DNA of 64,000 bases from Deltaproteobacteria bacterium (GTDB taxonomy: Bacteria; Myxococcota_A; Polyangia; Haliangiales; Haliangiaceae). Of this stretch, positions 34,796-44,304 are shown one piece after another. A model generated the notes under the pieces. That model saw only the letters and a list, made by a program, of their open reading frames with translations, was not told the DNA's origin and did not search any database. A program made the translations under genes and the position numbers. Every line of letters begins with the position of its first letter. The first letter of the stretch is position 1. The stretch covers positions 495,332-559,331 of the forward strand of contig JAHDIH010000002.1 in NCBI GenBank assembly GCA_020630875.1, read 5' to 3'.

Positions 34796-34841
34796 GTTTT
34801 TATAGTAGAGGGGATAAACGAATAGCGCCAGTCGCTTTTTA

Positions 34842-35837
34842 CTAAAGCAGCACGCCCGAAATCGGCTTTTGGGCTGGTGGTATGTCAGTCTCTCCTAACA
34901 TTTCTCTCAAATCTATTTCAATCGTTCTCGACAGCGCGTCCATGGGGATGTCGTTAGCCAATCCTTCAAAGGGATTCTCGCTATAATTTACAACCAATGC
35001 CCACATCGTATAAACCCACGACAAAACCATGCTAGTGGGAACTGCCAACCATATCCGCCAGGGTTCCTCGGCACTGATTAAGGACTCCACCATTCCTAAC
35101 GGTACGGCGCAGATAAACATTCTCACAAACCATACCGAAGTCGTGGCGTACTGCCTTGGAAGCGGAAAGTTTTTGATTCGCTCCGACTTTCCTTGAAGTT
35201 CAAACATTTTCTCTATGGCTTCCGCCAGCTCAATACGTTCTAGGTCACCAATTGCTTTGTTCTGGTGCAGCCGCGCCACGTGTTGAGACTGATTGAGAAG
35301 AAGTTGGGAGGCTGCATTACTTTTTGTCTTAATCGATTCGAGTTCGGCTTCATCAAGAAGGCCTTTAGCCCGCTTATGAAATCGAGCAGACGACATGTCT
35401 AAGGTTTTGTAGAAGTTTCTCAGTTTTGTATGGCGAGGTTTTTGATGTTCCCAGTTTTGCAATCGTCGGAGTTGGGTTCGCAGTGCCGCGAGCCAAGCGA
35501 TGTGACGATAAATTAGTACGCGTCTGTCGTCGTCGAAAGTATGGTCGCTATCTGTGAATCCTAGAACGTGAGTCCCCCACGTTCGGCTGATGTTGACTAT
35601 TCCTCCCCAAATTTTTCTTGCCTCCCATAGTCTTCCGTACGCTGCATTTCCTTCGAATCCCAAATAGAAGGCAACGGCCGTTCCCAGTACCGAAACGAAG
35701 AAAGTTGGGATAGAAATCCAATGCCAGCCGAGGTCGTATGTCAGTACCACTAGCGCAGAGTAGATCGCTGAGCCAATGATTACCGGGTACGTGAGCGGCA
35801 TGGTGGCCCGCCAAGAAAACGCGCGATAAGTAAACAT
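34842..35837 (-). CDS. bestrophin-like anion channel family protein
   Basis: A 331-residue membrane protein. The signature of the bestrophin/UPF0187 family is clear: GFEGNAAYGRLWEARKIWGGIVNISRTWG near residue 60. Two hydrophobic hairpins (about 17-58 and 228-277) flank a cytoplasmic helical region, and the C-terminal part has the family's final 'NPFEGLANDIPMDALSRTIEIDLREMLGE'. Prokaryotic members form pentameric ion channels. TAGAAT ends exactly 6 nt before ATG, with TTGGAA 17 nt further up. Confidence 0.88.
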   Translation of the reverse strand: MFTYRAFSWRATMPLTYPVIIGSAIYSALVVLTYDLGWHWISIPTFFVSVLGTAVAFYLGFEGNAAYGRLWEARKIWGGIVNISRTWGTHVLGFTDSDHTFDDDRRVLIYRHIAWLAALRTQLRRLQNWEHQKPRHTKLRNFYKTLDMSSARFHKRAKGLLDEAELESIKTKSNAASQLLLNQSQHVARLHQNKAIGDLERIELAEAIEKMFELQGKSERIKNFPLPRQYATTSVWFVRMFICAVPLGMVESLISAEEPWRIWLAVPTSMVLSWVYTMWALVVNYSENPFEGLANDIPMDALSRTIEIDLREMLGETDIPPAQKPISGVLL

Positions 35838-35857
35838 AGGTGCATTCTACCATCCAC

Positions 35858-35880
35858 GCTATATTCTTCCAATATATAGC
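35858..35880. promoter_or_regulatory. inverted repeat just upstream of the methyltransferase gene
   Basis: GCTATAT-N9-ATATAGC ends 1 nt before the ATG at 35882, within the 44-bp gap shared with the divergent bestrophin gene. It overlaps the expected -10 region of the methyltransferase gene. It could be an operator through which a regulator, or the methyltransferase itself, represses expression. Confidence 0.45.
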
Positions 35881-35881
35881 A

Positions 35882-37315
35882 ATGCCAGAAGTCGCTGCTG
35901 TTATAGTTACCTCGGTGGATAGTTCTTACGATACAAGAGTCGCGCCCGACGTTCGTCGAAGAATGGGGGTACACTATACTCCTCGCGATGTTGTGGAGTT
36001 TGTACTTCAGCAGGCTCTCACTGATGACTTACTGCAACTAGTTCGAGAGACAGGACAGCCGATAATCGATCCTAGTTGTGGAACTGGGGCCTTCATTGGT
36101 CCTTTGGAAGACAAGTTAAAGCGTGCCGGCGGTGCCGATGGCTTAGTTATGGGATTTGATGTCGATCCGCAAGCCATAGCCATCTTGAAAGAACAACGTC
36201 GGACATCGAACGAATTCGGCGTCCGAGACTCCCTTATCGAACAGATACCGGAATGCGCCGCGGTAATAGGTAATCCGCCTTGGGGGCAAAAGAAAAATGC
36301 CTACTCCAAAGAATATAAAGCGTTACTTCGTGAAAAGTACACGTTAGCAAAAGGCATCATCGACCCGGCAACTCTCTTTATCGAGCTAGCGTGCGACAAA
36401 CTAATTTCTGGCGGTGTGCTTGCCATGGTTCTGCCAGATACCATTCTACTAAAAAACTATCGCGGCGTTAGGACGCTACTGCTTGAAAACTTTGAGTTGC
36501 TCAGTATCACCCATGTAGGCAAGGCGTTTGCTGCAGCAAACATCGACGCAATTGTCCTTGTTGCGAAAAAGCGCAATCCTACGGATAAGCCCGTAAAGAT
36601 ATGGCATCAGCTGCCGCGCGAAAACACCCCGCCGAATGTTGTGCGTCGGCCGAGCTTCTTTGAACGTCAGCCAGAAAAACGCTTCAATATATTCGCTTCT
36701 GATGAAGGAGTGACAATATTGGAAGTATTATCAAAGAGGAAAAAACTAGGAGATGTTTTTCATATCCACGAAGGCGTCCACACTGGAAACATGAGAAAAA
36801 AACTAATCTGTGCTGACAAAGGGACAGATCGAAGAAAAATTATTATGCGTGGTAAAGAAGTTCTACCAATGGCGCTCCATTGGGCTGGGGGGTGGTTAGA
36901 TTTACAAGCGTTTAACGACAAGGAGCATGGAGACTACGCCCAAGTTACACCAGCGGATCGCGCGCAAGCGCCTAAGTTAGTAGTAAGGCGAACTTCCGAC
37001 AGATTGATATGCGCATGCGATCCCAAAGGGGAGCACTATTTCAGTAACAACATGTTTATTCTGATTCCTAAACGAGAGCACGTTTCCCTAGAGAGGTATG
37101 GGAACCTACTAAACTCTCCAATAATGACGGGAATCTATCGACTTGGAAATCCAAGGGTAGGGCGATTGTTTACAGAGATTAAGATTAATCATTTGCGAAA
37201 CCTACCTCTTCCTTCGATGCTAAAAACGCGGGAGAAACTAGGCTTTGGACTGACGAAGAAGCAAGAAGACTATCTCTGCGAACTTGCGATGGCGACTCAA
37301 CAAAGTGGTCTTTAG
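35882..37315 (+). CDS. N6-adenine DNA methyltransferase, TaqI/Eco57I-like, no nuclease domain
   Basis: A 477-residue enzyme. It opens with RRRMGVHYTPRDVVEFVL, typical of gamma-class type I/IIG methylases. The SAM-binding motif I is DPSCGTGAF (about 63-71) and the catalytic motif IV is NPPWGQ (131-136). The C-terminal 190 residues contain the 'IIMRGKEVLP', 'YFSNNMFILIP' and 'LLNSPIMTGIYR' pattern of the TaqI-like target-recognition domain. No nuclease motif and no restriction gene lie nearby, so this looks like a solitary methyltransferase. The frame extends to GTG 35840, but that would leave no promoter between divergent genes. Confidence 0.87.
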   Translation: MPEVAAVIVTSVDSSYDTRVAPDVRRRMGVHYTPRDVVEFVLQQALTDDLLQLVRETGQPIIDPSCGTGAFIGPLEDKLKRAGGADGLVMGFDVDPQAIAILKEQRRTSNEFGVRDSLIEQIPECAAVIGNPPWGQKKNAYSKEYKALLREKYTLAKGIIDPATLFIELACDKLISGGVLAMVLPDTILLKNYRGVRTLLLENFELLSITHVGKAFAAANIDAIVLVAKKRNPTDKPVKIWHQLPRENTPPNVVRRPSFFERQPEKRFNIFASDEGVTILEVLSKRKKLGDVFHIHEGVHTGNMRKKLICADKGTDRRKIIMRGKEVLPMALHWAGGWLDLQAFNDKEHGDYAQVTPADRAQAPKLVVRRTSDRLICACDPKGEHYFSNNMFILIPKREHVSLERYGNLLNSPIMTGIYRLGNPRVGRLFTEIKINHLRNLPLPSMLKTREKLGFGLTKKQEDYLCELAMATQQSGL

Positions 37316-37356
37316 TGCTAGCCGAGATTTGGCTCGTTGCGGTAACCTGATGGCGA

Positions 37357-38322
37357 ATGAGTTCTGACTTTGCCATAGAGATTCGCGATCTAAAAAAATT
37401 GTTCGTGACTCCATTTCTGAGGAAAACCATTCCAGCCGTGCAGGGGATTTCGCTTAGTGTCCGCAAAGGTGAAGTTTTCGGTTTTCTGGGACCCAATGGA
37501 GCGGGAAAAACGACTTCCATTCGAATCATGATGGGACTAATTGCTCGGACTTCTGGTTCGGTAAAGTTATTTGGCGAAGAAGTGCCAGCTAGAGCTGCTC
37601 GTCATCGGGTTGGTTTCTTACCCGAAGCGCCGTATTTTTACGATTATCTTAGCGTCTCAGAGCTGCTAGATCTCACAGGGCGCATCTTTGGAATGACCGG
37701 AGCGCAGCGGCGAAAGCGTGGCGATGAACTTATCGAACGAGTAGGGCTGACCCATGCGCGAAAGACTCCCTTAAGAAAATATTCCAAAGGAATGATGCAG
37801 CGAGCTGGGATCGCGCAGGCTCTGATGAACGACCCGGATCTCGTGGTGTGCGATGAACCGATGAGTGGGCTGGACCCTCTTGGTCGGAAACTCGTCCGAG
37901 ATATACTTTTAGATCTGAAAGACAAGGGAAAAACGGTATTCTTCTCTTCGCATATTTTATCAGATGTTGAGGCCGTCAGTGACAGAGTTGCCATTGTTGT
38001 GCAAGGTAAAGTTCACGACCTAGGGACTCCATCTGAGCTTCTTGCGGAAACTGGTGCCGGGCATAAAATTATTGTCGGAAATACTAGTGAAAGTGACGAA
38101 GAATTGTTTGGTCAATACGAAACACAAGTAACTCCTGGAAACCGACTTCGTGTGACTACCGAGCAAGACGATGACATCAAAGATGTGCTTGGGCTGGTAG
38201 AAAAGAATGGTTTGTCCGTGGTTGAAGTAACAACCAGGAGGCAGTCATTAGAAGACTTGTTCGTGGAGCGTGCAAGCGCGCATCACACCATTCACGCAGA
38301 GCTTAGAAAGTCGGGGCAATAG
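37357..38322 (+). CDS. ABC transporter ATP-binding protein (CcmA/NosF type)
   Basis: A 321-residue ATPase. Walker A is GPNGAGKTT (about 47-55), Q-loop GFLPEAPYFYDYLSV, signature KYSKGMMQRAGIAQAL, Walker B LVVCDEPMSGLDP and switch His in FFSSHILSDVE. The C-terminal extension of about 80 residues matches the ABC-2 exporter family DUF4162-like tail. It is 2 nt from the permease gene, so the two form an exporter or membrane-remodelling complex; cargo is unknown. Confidence 0.93.
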   Translation: MSSDFAIEIRDLKKLFVTPFLRKTIPAVQGISLSVRKGEVFGFLGPNGAGKTTSIRIMMGLIARTSGSVKLFGEEVPARAARHRVGFLPEAPYFYDYLSVSELLDLTGRIFGMTGAQRRKRGDELIERVGLTHARKTPLRKYSKGMMQRAGIAQALMNDPDLVVCDEPMSGLDPLGRKLVRDILLDLKDKGKTVFFSSHILSDVEAVSDRVAIVVQGKVHDLGTPSELLAETGAGHKIIVGNTSESDEELFGQYETQVTPGNRLRVTTEQDDDIKDVLGLVEKNGLSVVEVTTRRQSLEDLFVERASAHHTIHAELRKSGQ

Positions 38323-38324
38323 AA

Positions 38325-39119
38325 ATGTTAGTGAGAATCTACGCCTTGGCCTTGAACACGTTCCGCGAAGCGATACGGAATCGAATCGTTTACGCAATCG
38401 TCGCATTCGTCATCATTCTAAATTTATTCACGCTGGTATTGCAGCAGATGTCGTCACAGGAACCCGAGCGGGTGGTGAAAGATACAGGCCTTTTCGCAAT
38501 TTCGTTTTTTGGTTCGATCACTGCGATTGTTTTGGGAGTCTCTTTGCTCTACAACGAGCTCAAAAAACGCACGGTCCACACTATTTTGGCGAAGCCCATC
38601 GGTCGAGGAGAATTCGTTTTAGGAAAGTATTTGGGGATGTGCAGCACGTTGACGCTTCTAGTCCTCATTTTTACGGTTGCGTTTACTCTCGTCCTTTGGC
38701 TCTCTGGAATGTCGGTAGATGCCATTGTTGCTAAAGCTACCGTTCTTCACTTCTTAGAAATATTGGTAGTTGCAGCGATTGCCACTTTCTTCTCTTCTTT
38801 CTCCACCCCATTTCTTTCCGGCATATTTACACTAGGAGTGTGGTTTATTGGTCGTGTGACTCCGGAAATGCGACTTGCCGTAGACAGTGGCAAATTCGGA
38901 GATGCCATTGGATATACTTTGGAGACTACGATGGCTATCATGCCTGATATGTTTATGTTTTCCCCTTCCAGTCGAACCATAGAAGGGGTTCACTGGTCTA
39001 TTCACGGTCAATTCTTGGATTGGTCGTACGTCGCAATGGCAGCAGGTTACGCTGCGGCGTACATTGCGGTATGTATAGCGCTAGCCATGGTGATTTTTAC
39101 CAGACGCGATTTTACCTAG
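38325..39119 (+). CDS. ABC-2 type permease (NosY-like)
   Basis: A 264-residue membrane protein with six hydrophobic segments. 'LYNELKKRTVHTILAKPIGRGEFVLGKYLGM' after the second helix is the cytoplasmic coupling region characteristic of ABC-2 / NosY permeases. It is translated directly after its ATPase. Its 3' end overlaps the convergent PilZ gene by 4 bp. Confidence 0.9.
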   Translation: MLVRIYALALNTFREAIRNRIVYAIVAFVIILNLFTLVLQQMSSQEPERVVKDTGLFAISFFGSITAIVLGVSLLYNELKKRTVHTILAKPIGRGEFVLGKYLGMCSTLTLLVLIFTVAFTLVLWLSGMSVDAIVAKATVLHFLEILVVAAIATFFSSFSTPFLSGIFTLGVWFIGRVTPEMRLAVDSGKFGDAIGYTLETTMAIMPDMFMFSPSSRTIEGVHWSIHGQFLDWSYVAMAAGYAAAYIAVCIALAMVIFTRRDFT

Positions 39120-39466
39120 GCTTGTTCCGCCTTCGCGATCATCTTGTCTAGTTTGACTTTTTCTTCGGGTAGTATTCCGGAAATTTGAACTGCGAAACCT
39201 GTTGGGTATGATTGGGCTTCCTCACTATCTGTTGCTACAACTCTCACTACCGTCACTTCGCACTTCACAAAAACGTCGTAGTTGTACAGTTCGATCTCTA
39301 GCTTGTTTCCGATGGAGATCGGGTACACATGAGCCACTTTTGTGTATAGAAAAAAACCGCTAATGGAGATGTCTCGCGTCACGAACACATATTCTCCAGA
39401 TTCGTCTTTAAGCTTTACAAATGCTTCGATTTTGTATCTGGTGGCGGCGCGATGATCCGTTGGCAT
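39116..39466 (-). CDS. single-domain PilZ protein
   Basis: A 116-residue protein consisting of a PilZ domain: HRAATRYKIEAFVKL supplies the N-terminal Arg motif (the RxxxR c-di-GMP clamp reads RAATR), and RDISISGFFLYT supplies the D-x-S-x-x-G signature. It probably binds c-di-GMP and relays it to a partner. TATAGT ends exactly 6 nt before ATG 39466, which settles the start although the frame stays open upstream to 39541. Confidence 0.87.
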   Translation of the reverse strand: MPTDHRAATRYKIEAFVKLKDESGEYVFVTRDISISGFFLYTKVAHVYPISIGNKLEIELYNYDVFVKCEVTVVRVVATDSEEAQSYPTGFAVQISGILPEEKVKLDKMIAKAEQA

Positions 39467-39583
39467 TTCGGTACTATACGCGCCGTGATACTCTAGGCGA
39501 AAAAAATGACCGTTGGTTATATATCCATTCTTTCCACACAACGTGGCGCTTCTTCAAACTCTCTGGCATGATTGGCAAGCACT

Positions 39584-41326
39584 ATGAGACTACAATGTGG
39601 ACAATGCAGTTTTGGTTTTGAAGGGACCGAAGCTGTAATATCTCTTGGTTACTTTCATTGTCCGCAATGTGGGTTACGCCAAGCTATCGGCTCAGCGAGC
39701 CAAACCGCATCATGGTTAGTGAAACAAGAGAATGGCGAAGTTCGAAACTGCAACGAGTTGCAGACGCTGCAAACTTGGATCGTCACAGGCCAGATTGGTA
39801 AAGACGGCACAATTTCGCGGACCGGACGAAACTGGAAAAGACTTGGTGACATACCTGAACTGGACCAATTCTTTAGAATTGTAGAGAGTGAAAAGACTTT
39901 CAGCGACGGCCCTTCCGTGGGGACGTTATCTTCTGTTCCTACCAAAGAGGCGGCTTTTGTGGAGTCCGTGGTTCAACCGCTGCCTTCAGAGCCCGACACC
40001 GAAAAAGATCAGTTGCCGGTATCTCCTGATTTCCATGAAAAGATCTATCCCAACCGGGAAAAGGACGTTGCGAAATGGATCGTCGTAGCGTCTATCGCTC
40101 TGATAGCAGGTTCTCTGGCGGTGATATTCCTTTTTGTATTAAATCGGAAGCCCAAGCCATCCGTAGTGAGTAAACCGGTCGCTGCTGTCGTTGACGCAGG
40201 CGCGATGGAAGCGGATGCTGACAACTCGCATATTGCTGAGTCAGCAATTCAGGCCATTCGTCAAATGCGTGAAGATGATCTTGTTGATTTTTCAGAGCCA
40301 GCTGAAAACCCGCAACCCGAAGAATGGTGGGCGGCGGTTGAGGCGATAGCTCAGGCTCAAAACGATTATCCGACCGTGACTTCGTTATCTCGTGCCCATC
40401 GAGCTAAGTTAACGAAGTTGAAGAAGCGAATGGATGAAGACGACACCCAAAGCGCTGCGAAGAATGTTGCGCTTGCGTGGTCGTCGTTTTTGCTAGGGGA
40501 GCGAAACAAAAACGTCTCTCGCTACCTTTCTCGAATCGCCGATTCTGATCCGCTGGCGTCTGAGCGGGATTACTTGCGTTCTGTATTGATTCATCGTGGC
40601 GGGGACAAAGCTCTGGCGCTTAGAAAAACCAAAGCGTTACTCGGTTTCGCTAAAGACAATAACGACCATCGAATTCCTCTCGCTGTTGCTGTGATGGCGC
40701 TAGAAAATGGCGACATAGACTTGGCAAAACTTCACGTTACATCGGTGGCTCAAAGCGCTCCTGACATTGATTTAGTGAAGGCGCTCAGCAAGAAATTGGA
40801 GACGGCGACTGGCGTTGATCCGACCCTTCCTCTTCCTCCTGAGATTGCAGTTTCTAGTTCTTCCATCGCAGCAATTGCACCGCCTCCGGTGGTCAGTCAA
40901 TCTTCCGCGTCTAGTGTGCTGGCATCATCATCTTCTTCTTCCTCTTCGGCGTCGAAAAGTTACTCGGAGTTGGTGGCTTCAGGAAAGAAGGAAGCATCCC
41001 TTGGGAATTGCAAGAAGGCGATGACTCACTTCACCGCCGCCCTGGATATTGATGCGGCTGGGGTTGACGCATTAGTGGGGCTGGGGAGATGTCAGTTAGA
41101 TCGCGGACGAGTGAGCGACGCTGCTGCAAACTTCAGAGCCGTACGTGCGATTTCCTCTAGGAATTACGGCGCACTTGATGGACTTGCTGAGGCGTACATG
41201 GCTATGGGAAAGCGGGACCGAGCCATTGTAGTGTATCAAGAAATTGTTGATAAGTTTCCAGGAAGTCAGAGGGCTGCTCGAGCCAAAAAGGCTCTGGATG
41301 GACTTGGTGCCAGCGAAACCAATTAA
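39584..41326 (+). CDS. zinc-ribbon, membrane-anchored TPR protein
   Basis: A 580-residue protein. The N-terminus is a zinc ribbon with two CxxC pairs (LQCGQCSFGF and FHCPQCGLRQ). A GYF_2-like domain follows (residues 40-100: VRNCNELQTLQTWIVTGQIGKDGTISRTGRNWKRLGDIPEL). A transmembrane helix lies at about 168-188. The C-terminal region has helical repeats, a Ser-rich linker (about residues 426-462) and three TPRs. The architecture matches adventurous-gliding or signalling proteins in myxobacteria in general style. ATG 39584 starts at the zinc ribbon; TTG 39572 is an alternative. Confidence 0.75.
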   Translation: MRLQCGQCSFGFEGTEAVISLGYFHCPQCGLRQAIGSASQTASWLVKQENGEVRNCNELQTLQTWIVTGQIGKDGTISRTGRNWKRLGDIPELDQFFRIVESEKTFSDGPSVGTLSSVPTKEAAFVESVVQPLPSEPDTEKDQLPVSPDFHEKIYPNREKDVAKWIVVASIALIAGSLAVIFLFVLNRKPKPSVVSKPVAAVVDAGAMEADADNSHIAESAIQAIRQMREDDLVDFSEPAENPQPEEWWAAVEAIAQAQNDYPTVTSLSRAHRAKLTKLKKRMDEDDTQSAAKNVALAWSSFLLGERNKNVSRYLSRIADSDPLASERDYLRSVLIHRGGDKALALRKTKALLGFAKDNNDHRIPLAVAVMALENGDIDLAKLHVTSVAQSAPDIDLVKALSKKLETATGVDPTLPLPPEIAVSSSSIAAIAPPPVVSQSSASSVLASSSSSSSSASKSYSELVASGKKEASLGNCKKAMTHFTAALDIDAAGVDALVGLGRCQLDRGRVSDAAANFRAVRAISSRNYGALDGLAEAYMAMGKRDRAIVVYQEIVDKFPGSQRAARAKKALDGLGASETN

Positions 41327-41398
41327 ACCTTACTCAGTTTACTTACATACCCTTCATTGCACTTTGCAAGCGCCAGAGGAACAGGCTAGTTTCCGGTC

Positions 41399-43264
41399 AT
41401 GAAGCGACTTATCTACGTCCTCTTGTTTACGGTCATCGGATGCAAAGAAAAATATAAAACCGAGGGAGAGAAAAATCCTGAAGTTGCGCCATCGACAAGT
41501 GCTGCAAACAGTGGAGGAAGCGAAGCAAAACAATTTGAAGCGATTATTGGCTTGGTTAAAGCGGCGATAGATAAGCCTGGTCACTACGACCCCCGGGTTG
41601 AGTCGAAAGATTTTGATCCCAACAAGAAACATACCGGGGTTCTCTCTCTAAACGGTGTGGTAGAAGTTGAAGCGTCGGGTTGGTCGAGCTCTGGCGTACC
41701 GCTGCTTACGTTCTTCAACCGGATGGATGAGCTTGGCAGAGATGATAAAGTAGAAAGTATTTCACTAAACGTTTTGTCTGCCGCGGGTAGCTTTGCACAA
41801 TTAGAAGAGATGCACCGGTATTTGCTGGATTACCAGAAGGTCAAACCCGTACATTGTTTTACCGAACAAGCGGATACAATGACTTACTACATTCTGTCTG
41901 CTTGCAGTTCTGTAACGTTGGCGCCGTCGGGCATGCTTGTACTTTCTGGGGTGGGCGTTGATGTAATGCACTTGAAACCGCTGATGGATCGCTTTGACGT
42001 AAAAGCAGACTTTGTTAGCGTTGGGTCTTTCAAAGGTGCGGCGGAACCTCTGACTCGCCCAGAGCCTTCGCCACAGATGCGTCGAACCTACGACGACATT
42101 CTCGATCAAGCGTTTTCTTCTATCGTTTCCGCAATAACCAGCGGTAGAAAGTTAGACGAAGGTCGGGTCCGTCAGTTGATCGATAAAGCACTAATCTCAG
42201 ATAGAGAAGCAGTAAACGCCAAACTCGTGGACAAGATCGCATCCTATTCAGATTTCCTAGGAACCAAACAATGGCAAAAGTTGCAATGGACGAAAGAAAA
42301 AAAGGATGAGGACATGATGGCCATGCTAGGTCTGGGCTCTGGAGCCCCCACAAGCGAGCCGCACGTCTCCTTAGTTTACGCGGTCGGTAATATCGTGGAT
42401 GGACGAGGAAGCGGTAGTTTGGAAAGACGCAGCGAAATTGCTTCAGGAGTTTTGATACCTGCTCTGCAAGCCATTGGTCGCGATAAAGACTCCAAGGCGG
42501 TAGTGCTCCGTGTGGATTCAGGTGGTGGTAGTGCACTGGCGTCAGAACTCATGCTTCACGAAATTAGAAAGCTGACCGCCAAGAAGCCAGTGATCGTTTC
42601 TATGGGAGGAGCAGCTGCGTCCGGCGGGTACTACATCTCAGCTCCTGCTACGAAAATTTTCGCCAATAACAATACGCTAACCGGATCGATTGGGGTGGTT
42701 GGCGGAAAGCTTGCGTTTGGTGACGCTCTTCGAAAGCAAGGAGTCAATACTTTTCACTACGGACGGGGGCTTCGCTCGTCGTTATGGTCCGCAGCGAAGA
42801 GCTGGAATCAAGACGACAAGGCCGCGATTTATGACATGATGAATGAAGTCTACGAACTGTTTAAAAAGCGAGTAGGAGAATCTCGTAAGCTGTCACCGGA
42901 GCAGGTAGGCGAGGTGGCTCAAGGCAGAGTATGGACTGGGAAAGCTGCATTAAAACACAAGCTGGTGGATGAAATTGGCGGATTACGTGAAGCGATTGCA
43001 GAAGCAAAGACACTTGCGAAATTGCCCGTTGATGCTCCTGTGGCACCGTACCCGTCAGATGTAACATTGGTTGAAATCCTGCGGGCATTTAAAAATGGCG
43101 AAGTCAACGTCTCCGCTAGCCCTATGATGTCGGCGATGTTGGCTTTGCCGAAAGCGCAATCTCGAACCGCACTGTCCGTTTGGCATTACGCACGAAGCTT
43201 TACAAGTTCCCCGATTCAAACCGTTTATCTGCCTGTAGTGTTTGGTTTAGGGAGTGGCCAGTGA
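41399..43264 (+). CDS. sppA: SppA-type signal peptide peptidase, lipoprotein form
   Basis: A 621-residue protein with two tandem S49 domains, the long form of SppA. The catalytic dyad appears complete: Lys212 in VGSFKGAAEPLTR (N-terminal domain) and Ser408 in SMGGAAASGGYYIS (C-terminal domain). Unusually, the N-terminus is a lipoprotein signal (MKRLIYVLLFTVIGC, Cys15) rather than a transmembrane helix, so it should be lipid-anchored. It degrades cleaved signal peptides or other membrane-associated peptides. TAGTTT ends exactly 6 nt before ATG, with TTGCAA 17 nt further up. The next gene overlaps its stop (GTGA). Confidence 0.9.
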   Translation: MKRLIYVLLFTVIGCKEKYKTEGEKNPEVAPSTSAANSGGSEAKQFEAIIGLVKAAIDKPGHYDPRVESKDFDPNKKHTGVLSLNGVVEVEASGWSSSGVPLLTFFNRMDELGRDDKVESISLNVLSAAGSFAQLEEMHRYLLDYQKVKPVHCFTEQADTMTYYILSACSSVTLAPSGMLVLSGVGVDVMHLKPLMDRFDVKADFVSVGSFKGAAEPLTRPEPSPQMRRTYDDILDQAFSSIVSAITSGRKLDEGRVRQLIDKALISDREAVNAKLVDKIASYSDFLGTKQWQKLQWTKEKKDEDMMAMLGLGSGAPTSEPHVSLVYAVGNIVDGRGSGSLERRSEIASGVLIPALQAIGRDKDSKAVVLRVDSGGGSALASELMLHEIRKLTAKKPVIVSMGGAAASGGYYISAPATKIFANNNTLTGSIGVVGGKLAFGDALRKQGVNTFHYGRGLRSSLWSAAKSWNQDDKAAIYDMMNEVYELFKKRVGESRKLSPEQVGEVAQGRVWTGKAALKHKLVDEIGGLREAIAEAKTLAKLPVDAPVAPYPSDVTLVEILRAFKNGEVNVSASPMMSAMLALPKAQSRTALSVWHYARSFTSSPIQTVYLPVVFGLGSGQ

Positions 43265-44304
43265 CCTCAGTTCTCGTAGTTGGCATTGGCGGAATCGGTG
43301 GAAATCTTCTGGCGGGGCTTGCAACCACCGGCGTTGACGTACTCGGCCGTACCAGAAATCAAAACGTGTTGGACACCGCGAAACGCGGAGAGTTGAAATG
43401 GCTTATTGGCGGAGAGTCGATTCCATTCAAGGCCACGGTAGTCAAAGAACTGCCGCCAGATCTACAATTCGATTTCGTTTTACTTGCTACTCAACCTCCA
43501 CAGGTCGAAGCTGCCGCCGAATTTGCTAAGCCTTATCTGAAAGAAGATGGCGCCGTTGTCGTATTTCAAAACGGACTTTGCGAACAGCGCGTAGCAAAAA
43601 TTGTCGGTGAAAATCGGGTCATTGGAGGGATTGTTTCCTGGGGGGCGTCTATGAACGTTCCAGGGCACTTCGAGCGAACGGCGGACGGCTTTTTTACGCT
43701 GGGCTCCCTTGCGCCAAGAACTGACAACAAAGTAAAGCAACTAGGGCAAATGTTGGAGGCTGTTGCTCCAGTGTCCTATACCGATAATTTGACCGGGGCT
43801 CGCTGGAGTAAGCTCATCTTGAACAGTGCTATTTCTTCACTAGGAACTCTTGCAGGAGAACGTTTGGGGAAACTCATCAGGGTCCGGAGATTTCGCAGGC
43901 TGGCGCTGGAAGTTATGTCGGAGGGGGTTCGTGTGGCTCAAGCCCATGGTGAAAGCCTAGAAAAGTTATCAGGCACGGTTGATCTAGATTGGTTGGCACT
44001 TACTCCTGGGGAATCTCGTGGCCCGGTTCCAAGCCTAGCTGCTAAGCATGCACTACTTTTGGCAGTAGGTACGAGATACCGTCGTCTTAGATCTTCAATG
44101 CTCGCAGCTCTAGAAAGAGGCGATCCACCAGCGGTTGACTTTTTGAACGGTGAGATTGTTCAATATGGAAAGCAACACGGCATCGCTACCCCGATTAACG
44201 CCGAAGTAGTGTCACTAATTTGGCAAATTTCAAGAGGTGAGAAGCGAAGCAGAAAAGGCAATCTTCTCAAACTATATTTCGAATCTAAGGAACGAAGAAA
44301 ATGA
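43261..44304 (+). CDS. PanE/ApbA-like ketopantoate reductase family protein
   Basis: A 347-residue NADPH-dependent reductase. The N-terminal Rossmann motif is VVGIGGIGGNLLAGL, followed by family motifs LATQPPQ, VVFQNGLCEQRVAKIVGENRVIGGIVSWGA and the catalytic region WSKLILNSAISSLGTLAGERLG. It reduces 2-keto acids such as ketopantoate; the true substrate may differ, because the neighbours are not pantothenate genes. GTG start overlaps the sppA stop; its end overlaps the next start by ATGA. Confidence 0.87.
   Translation: MTSVLVVGIGGIGGNLLAGLATTGVDVLGRTRNQNVLDTAKRGELKWLIGGESIPFKATVVKELPPDLQFDFVLLATQPPQVEAAAEFAKPYLKEDGAVVVFQNGLCEQRVAKIVGENRVIGGIVSWGASMNVPGHFERTADGFFTLGSLAPRTDNKVKQLGQMLEAVAPVSYTDNLTGARWSKLILNSAISSLGTLAGERLGKLIRVRRFRRLALEVMSEGVRVAQAHGESLEKLSGTVDLDWLALTPGESRGPVPSLAAKHALLLAVGTRYRRLRSSMLAALERGDPPAVDFLNGEIVQYGKQHGIATPINAEVVSLIWQISRGEKRSRKGNLLKLYFESKERRK

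Noticed and set aside
40900-40965. Serine-codon run (tcatcatcttcttcttcc) as a microsatellite or phase-variable repeat
   Set aside because: It lies in frame within a Ser-rich linker of the TPR protein, with mixed codons and no exact tandem unit, so slippage control is unlikely.
43180-43260. Longer start for the PanE-like protein inside sppA
   Set aside because: The extra 27 residues are in a frame overlapping sppA and do not fit the Rossmann N-terminus; GTG 43261 overlaps the sppA stop in a standard coupled arrangement.
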